Assembly (NCBI RefSeq): GCF_000950575.1
Contig: NZ_CP011005.1
Coordinates: forward strand, 1,178,001-1,242,000
Source: Psychromicrobium lacuslunae
GTDB taxonomy: Bacteria; Actinomycetota; Actinomycetes; Actinomycetales; Micrococcaceae
Length of the DNA stretch: 64,000 nucleotides
Direction of reading: 5' to 3'
Part shown: one piece after another, positions 61,214 through 64,000 of the stretch
Layout of the letters: the number at the start of each line of letters is the position of its first letter
How positions within the stretch are numbered: the first letter of the stretch is position 1
Notes under the pieces: model-generated
Told to the model about the DNA's origin: nothing
The model's database searches: none
The model's input: only the letters and a program-made list of their open reading frames with translations
Made by a program: the position numbers and the translations under genes

Positions 61214-63832
61214 ATGGCTGAAAACATTCCGGGTATAGACACGCCCGCAAACCCGACCAGTACTGTTCCCGACAAACCGGCGCTCGAAGGACTGGAGAAT
61301 AAGCTCTCGGCTCGCTGGCGAGAACAAGGTACCTACAAATTCGATACCGAGACTTCTCGTGAGCAGGTCTTCTCGATCGATACACCGCCGCCGACCGCTT
61401 CCGGTTCACTGCACGTCGGTCACATGTTCTCTTACACCCAGACCGACGTGATTGCTCGCTACCAGCGGATGCGCGGTAAGAATGTTTTCTATCCCCTGGG
61501 TTGGGACGATAACGGCCTGCCCACCGAGCGCCGCGTGCAGAATTACTATGGCGTGCGCTGCAACCCATCCATTGCTTACGACCCTGACTTCACTCCCCCA
61601 GCCGAGCCAGCTAAAAACGAGCGAGACTTCATTCAGATCTCTCGTCGCAACTTCATCGAGCTCTGTGAAGAACTCGCCATCGACGACGAAAAGGTCTTTG
61701 AGGACCTCTTCAGCACGCTGGGCTTATCGGTTGATTGGTCGCTGACCTATCGCACCATCGATGACGCCTCCCGGGCGATCAGCCAGCGCGCGTTCTTGGC
61801 GAACCTCGCTGCCGGCGACGCCTATATGGCTGAGGCACCCACGCTCTGGGACGTCACCTTCCGCACCGCGGTAGCGCAAGCAGAACTTGAGGATCGGGAA
61901 CGCCCGGGCGCCTTCCATCGGGTGGCTTTCCATCGCCCCGGTGGCGAGCCGGTCTACATTGAAACCACTCGCCCCGAACTCATTCCGGCCGCAGTTGCAC
62001 TGGTCGCCCACCCCGACGACGAGCGGTATCAGCCACTCTTCGGCACTAAAGTCACTTCCCCGCTGTTCGGCGTCGAACTCGAGGTAAAGGCACACCCCTT
62101 GGCCAAGCCAGATAAGGGTTCTGGCCTGGTCATGGTGTGTACTTTCGGCGACCTGACCGATGTCACTTGGTGGCGCGAACTGCAACTTCCCACTCGCCCC
62201 ATCGTCGGCCGTGACGGCCGGATTGTGGCGGAGACGCCGAGCTGGATTAGCGGCGAAGGCGTGGCACATTACGAGGCTCTGGCTGGCAAAACCACCTTCA
62301 GCGCCAAGGAGACAATTGTTCAGCAACTGCGCGACAGTGGGGACCTGGACGGCGAGCCCAAGCCCATTATCCACCCGGTGAACTTCTACGAAAAGGGCGA
62401 TAAGCCGCTCGAGGTAGTCACCAGCCGCCAGTGGTACATCCGCAATGGTGGCCGCGACGCCGAGCGCCGTGAACGACTCATCGAACGCGGTAAAGATGTG
62501 GAGTTCCACCCTTCATTTATGCGGGCTCGCTATGAGAACTGGGTCGAGGGACTCAACGGCGATTGGCTAGTTTCTCGGCAACGGTTCTTCGGCGTACCGA
62601 TTCCGGCTTGGTATCCCCTGGACGCTTCGGGAGAGCCGGATTACGATCACCCGATCCTGCCAGCGGATGACGCTCTCCCAGTCGACCCCGCCGCCGAGCC
62701 CGCGCCAGGTTATGCCGAAACGCAACGCGATCAACCCGGCGGATTCACCGGTGATCCAGATGTGCTCGACACTTGGGCGACGTCCTCACTGACCCCCCAG
62801 TTGGTGGGCGGCTGGAGCCGTGACGAAAAGCTCTTCAACAGTGTGTTCCCCTTTGACATGCGACCACAGGCTCACGAGATCATCCGAACCTGGCTGTTCT
62901 CCTCGATGGTGCGTGCCGATGCTCTTCAAGGCAAAGCACCTTGGCGACACGCGCCGATTTCCGGCTGGGTGCTCGACCCGGACCGGAAGAAGATGTCGAA
63001 GTCAAAGGGCAATGTGGTGGTGCCAACCGATACCCTCGACCAGTTCGGCGCCGATGCGGTGCGTTACTGGGCCGCCTCAGCTCGTTTGGGCGTCGACACC
63101 GCCTTTGATACCGGTCAGATTAAGATCGGCCGACGGCTCGCGATCAAACTGCTCAACGCCTCAAAGTTTGTCCTAAATCTTGGCGCCACCGAGCAAAACG
63201 TGATCTCCGAATCGAATCTCTCAGTACTGAGTAATCCCTTGGATCGGGCGCTGCTGGCACAGTTGGCGGAGGTCGTGGAACAGGCCTCGACGGCGTTCGA
63301 CGGCTATGACTATGCTCGGGCGCTGCAGATCTCCGAGAGCTTCTTCTGGTCGTTCACCGACGATTATGTCGAACTGATCAAGGACCGAGCCTACGGTGCC
63401 TCCGGTGAGACAGAGCAAGCCAGCGTTCTGGCGGCTCTGGCCACCACTCTGGATACCCTGCTTCGGCTGTTCGCGCCCTTCATTCCGTTCGCCACCGAAG
63501 AAGTGTGGTCCTGGTGGCGGACCGGATCGGTGCACCAGGCGAGCTGGCCAGCGGCCGTCCAGGTGGTGGATGGCGACACCAAAATGCTCAGCACCTTGGG
63601 CAGCGCGCTGAGCGGCATCCGCAAGGCCAAATCCGAGGCTAAGGTCAAGCAACGCACCGAAGTACTGAGTGCCCGGGTGAGCGCTCCGGCCACTGAACTG
63701 GAACGGCTCCGCAACGGTCTGGTTGATCTCAAGGCAGCGGCTAATGCCCGCGAGCTCGAACTGGTTAATGGCGATGAGCTCGCCGTCGCTGACGTCGTGC
63801 TCGCCGAGGCTGAGGAAGCCGCCCAAGCCTAG
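61214..63832 (+). CDS. valS: Valyl-tRNA synthetase
   Basis: An 872-residue class I synthetase. The first signature is GSLHVGHMFSYTQTD, the second KMSKSKGNVV; the editing domain lies between and a short anticodon-binding part and helical tail end the chain. The ATG at 61214 (MAENIPG) follows GAAAGAA; an ATG 15 bases earlier is the alternative. Confidence 0.97.
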   Translation: MAENIPGIDTPANPTSTVPDKPALEGLENKLSARWREQGTYKFDTETSREQVFSIDTPPPTASGSLHVGHMFSYTQTDVIARYQRMRGKNVFYPLGWDDNGLPTERRVQNYYGVRCNPSIAYDPDFTPPAEPAKNERDFIQISRRNFIELCEELAIDDEKVFEDLFSTLGLSVDWSLTYRTIDDASRAISQRAFLANLAAGDAYMAEAPTLWDVTFRTAVAQAELEDRERPGAFHRVAFHRPGGEPVYIETTRPELIPAAVALVAHPDDERYQPLFGTKVTSPLFGVELEVKAHPLAKPDKGSGLVMVCTFGDLTDVTWWRELQLPTRPIVGRDGRIVAETPSWISGEGVAHYEALAGKTTFSAKETIVQQLRDSGDLDGEPKPIIHPVNFYEKGDKPLEVVTSRQWYIRNGGRDAERRERLIERGKDVEFHPSFMRARYENWVEGLNGDWLVSRQRFFGVPIPAWYPLDASGEPDYDHPILPADDALPVDPAAEPAPGYAETQRDQPGGFTGDPDVLDTWATSSLTPQLVGGWSRDEKLFNSVFPFDMRPQAHEIIRTWLFSSMVRADALQGKAPWRHAPISGWVLDPDRKKMSKSKGNVVVPTDTLDQFGADAVRYWAASARLGVDTAFDTGQIKIGRRLAIKLLNASKFVLNLGATEQNVISESNLSVLSNPLDRALLAQLAEVVEQASTAFDGYDYARALQISESFFWSFTDDYVELIKDRAYGASGETEQASVLAALATTLDTLLRLFAPFIPFATEEVWSWWRTGSVHQASWPAAVQVVDGDTKMLSTLGSALSGIRKAKSEAKVKQRTEVLSARVSAPATELERLRNGLVDLKAAANARELELVNGDELAVADVVLAEAEEAAQA

Positions 63833-63855
63833 CCCCGCGCAACGGCCCTCATCGC

Positions 63856-63920
63856 ACATCGAGTGTGCAGATCTACACGCTAAGCACGCGTCTTCAGGTG
63901 TAGATCTGCACACTCGATGT
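63856..63920. repeat. Long inverted repeat downstream of valS
   Basis: Perfect 23-base arms (63856-63878 and 63898-63920) around a 19-base loop, 23 bases after the valS stop. It may terminate valS, but no U-tract follows and the stem is unusually long. The rest to 64000 shows no gene. Confidence 0.85.
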
Positions 63921-64000
63921 TTAAGCGTCGAAAACGTTCAGATAGCTTAGTCGAACTGCGGTGACTCGGTCCTGGTTCGCTTTAGCTCGAAGAAGTACGG

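Overview
The window looks like chromosome from a high-GC Gram-positive bacterium of the Micrococcaceae (Arthrobacter / Renibacterium / Psychromicrobium type). The reasons are the actinobacterial block rne-rplU-rpmA-obgE-proB-proA-nadD-rsfS, folC followed by a DUF4233 gene, an ileS T-box of the short translational type, frequent GTG starts and leaderless-looking genes. The genus is an inference; no 16S gene is present.

Layout. (a) 317-6013: a four-gene lipid-modification operon (FAD oxidoreductase, DUF1365, two cyclopropane-fatty-acid-synthase-like methyltransferases) with a divergent LysR regulator. (b) 6047-11490: aldehyde dehydrogenase, the methionine pair metF-metE behind a structured leader, and a DUF1304 membrane protein. 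(c) 11581-16688: a MoxR / DUF58 / VWA / VWA / TPR operon. (d) 16817-24657: single genes, including an acyl-CoA synthetase, a ROK regulator, an APH-like kinase, an RlmG-like methyltransferase, a VOC protein, a small secreted peptide beside a LuxR regulator, and a membrane protein with its winged-helix repressor.

(e) 24769-35184 is the most interesting part. It is a 10.4 kb defence island inserted in the 3' end of a tRNA-Ala(GGC) gene and bounded by a 17-bp direct repeat. It carries hsdM-hsdS-[PrrC-like anticodon-nuclease ATPase]-hsdR-[PHP/AAA TrlF-like gene] as one overlapping operon, with a frameshifted serine-recombinase remnant at the far end. The ATPase keeps an R-x3-E...H arrangement like the PrrC catalytic triad. 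The TrlF-like gene is cut by one in-frame TAA. HsdS carries slippable 12-bp repeats in its spacer helix.

(f) 35385-48306: the conserved minus-strand housekeeping block, from a histidine phosphatase and rsfS back to rne, interrupted by a patatin-like gene with its own small upstream ORF. (g) 48644-64000: VKOR, trpS (with a leader-peptide attenuator), GNAT, MerR, an alpha/beta hydrolase, ndk, DUF4233, folC, ileS (T-box), an EEP-domain protein, two SDR proteins and valS. Two long perfect or near-perfect palindromes lie in intergenic spaces here.

How the genes work together: the amino-acid genes are controlled by RNA leaders (metF, trpS, ileS). The island combines DNA restriction with what looks like a tRNA-cutting back-up, the arrangement known from E. 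coli prrC. All family assignments are from reading motifs and gene order; no search was run.
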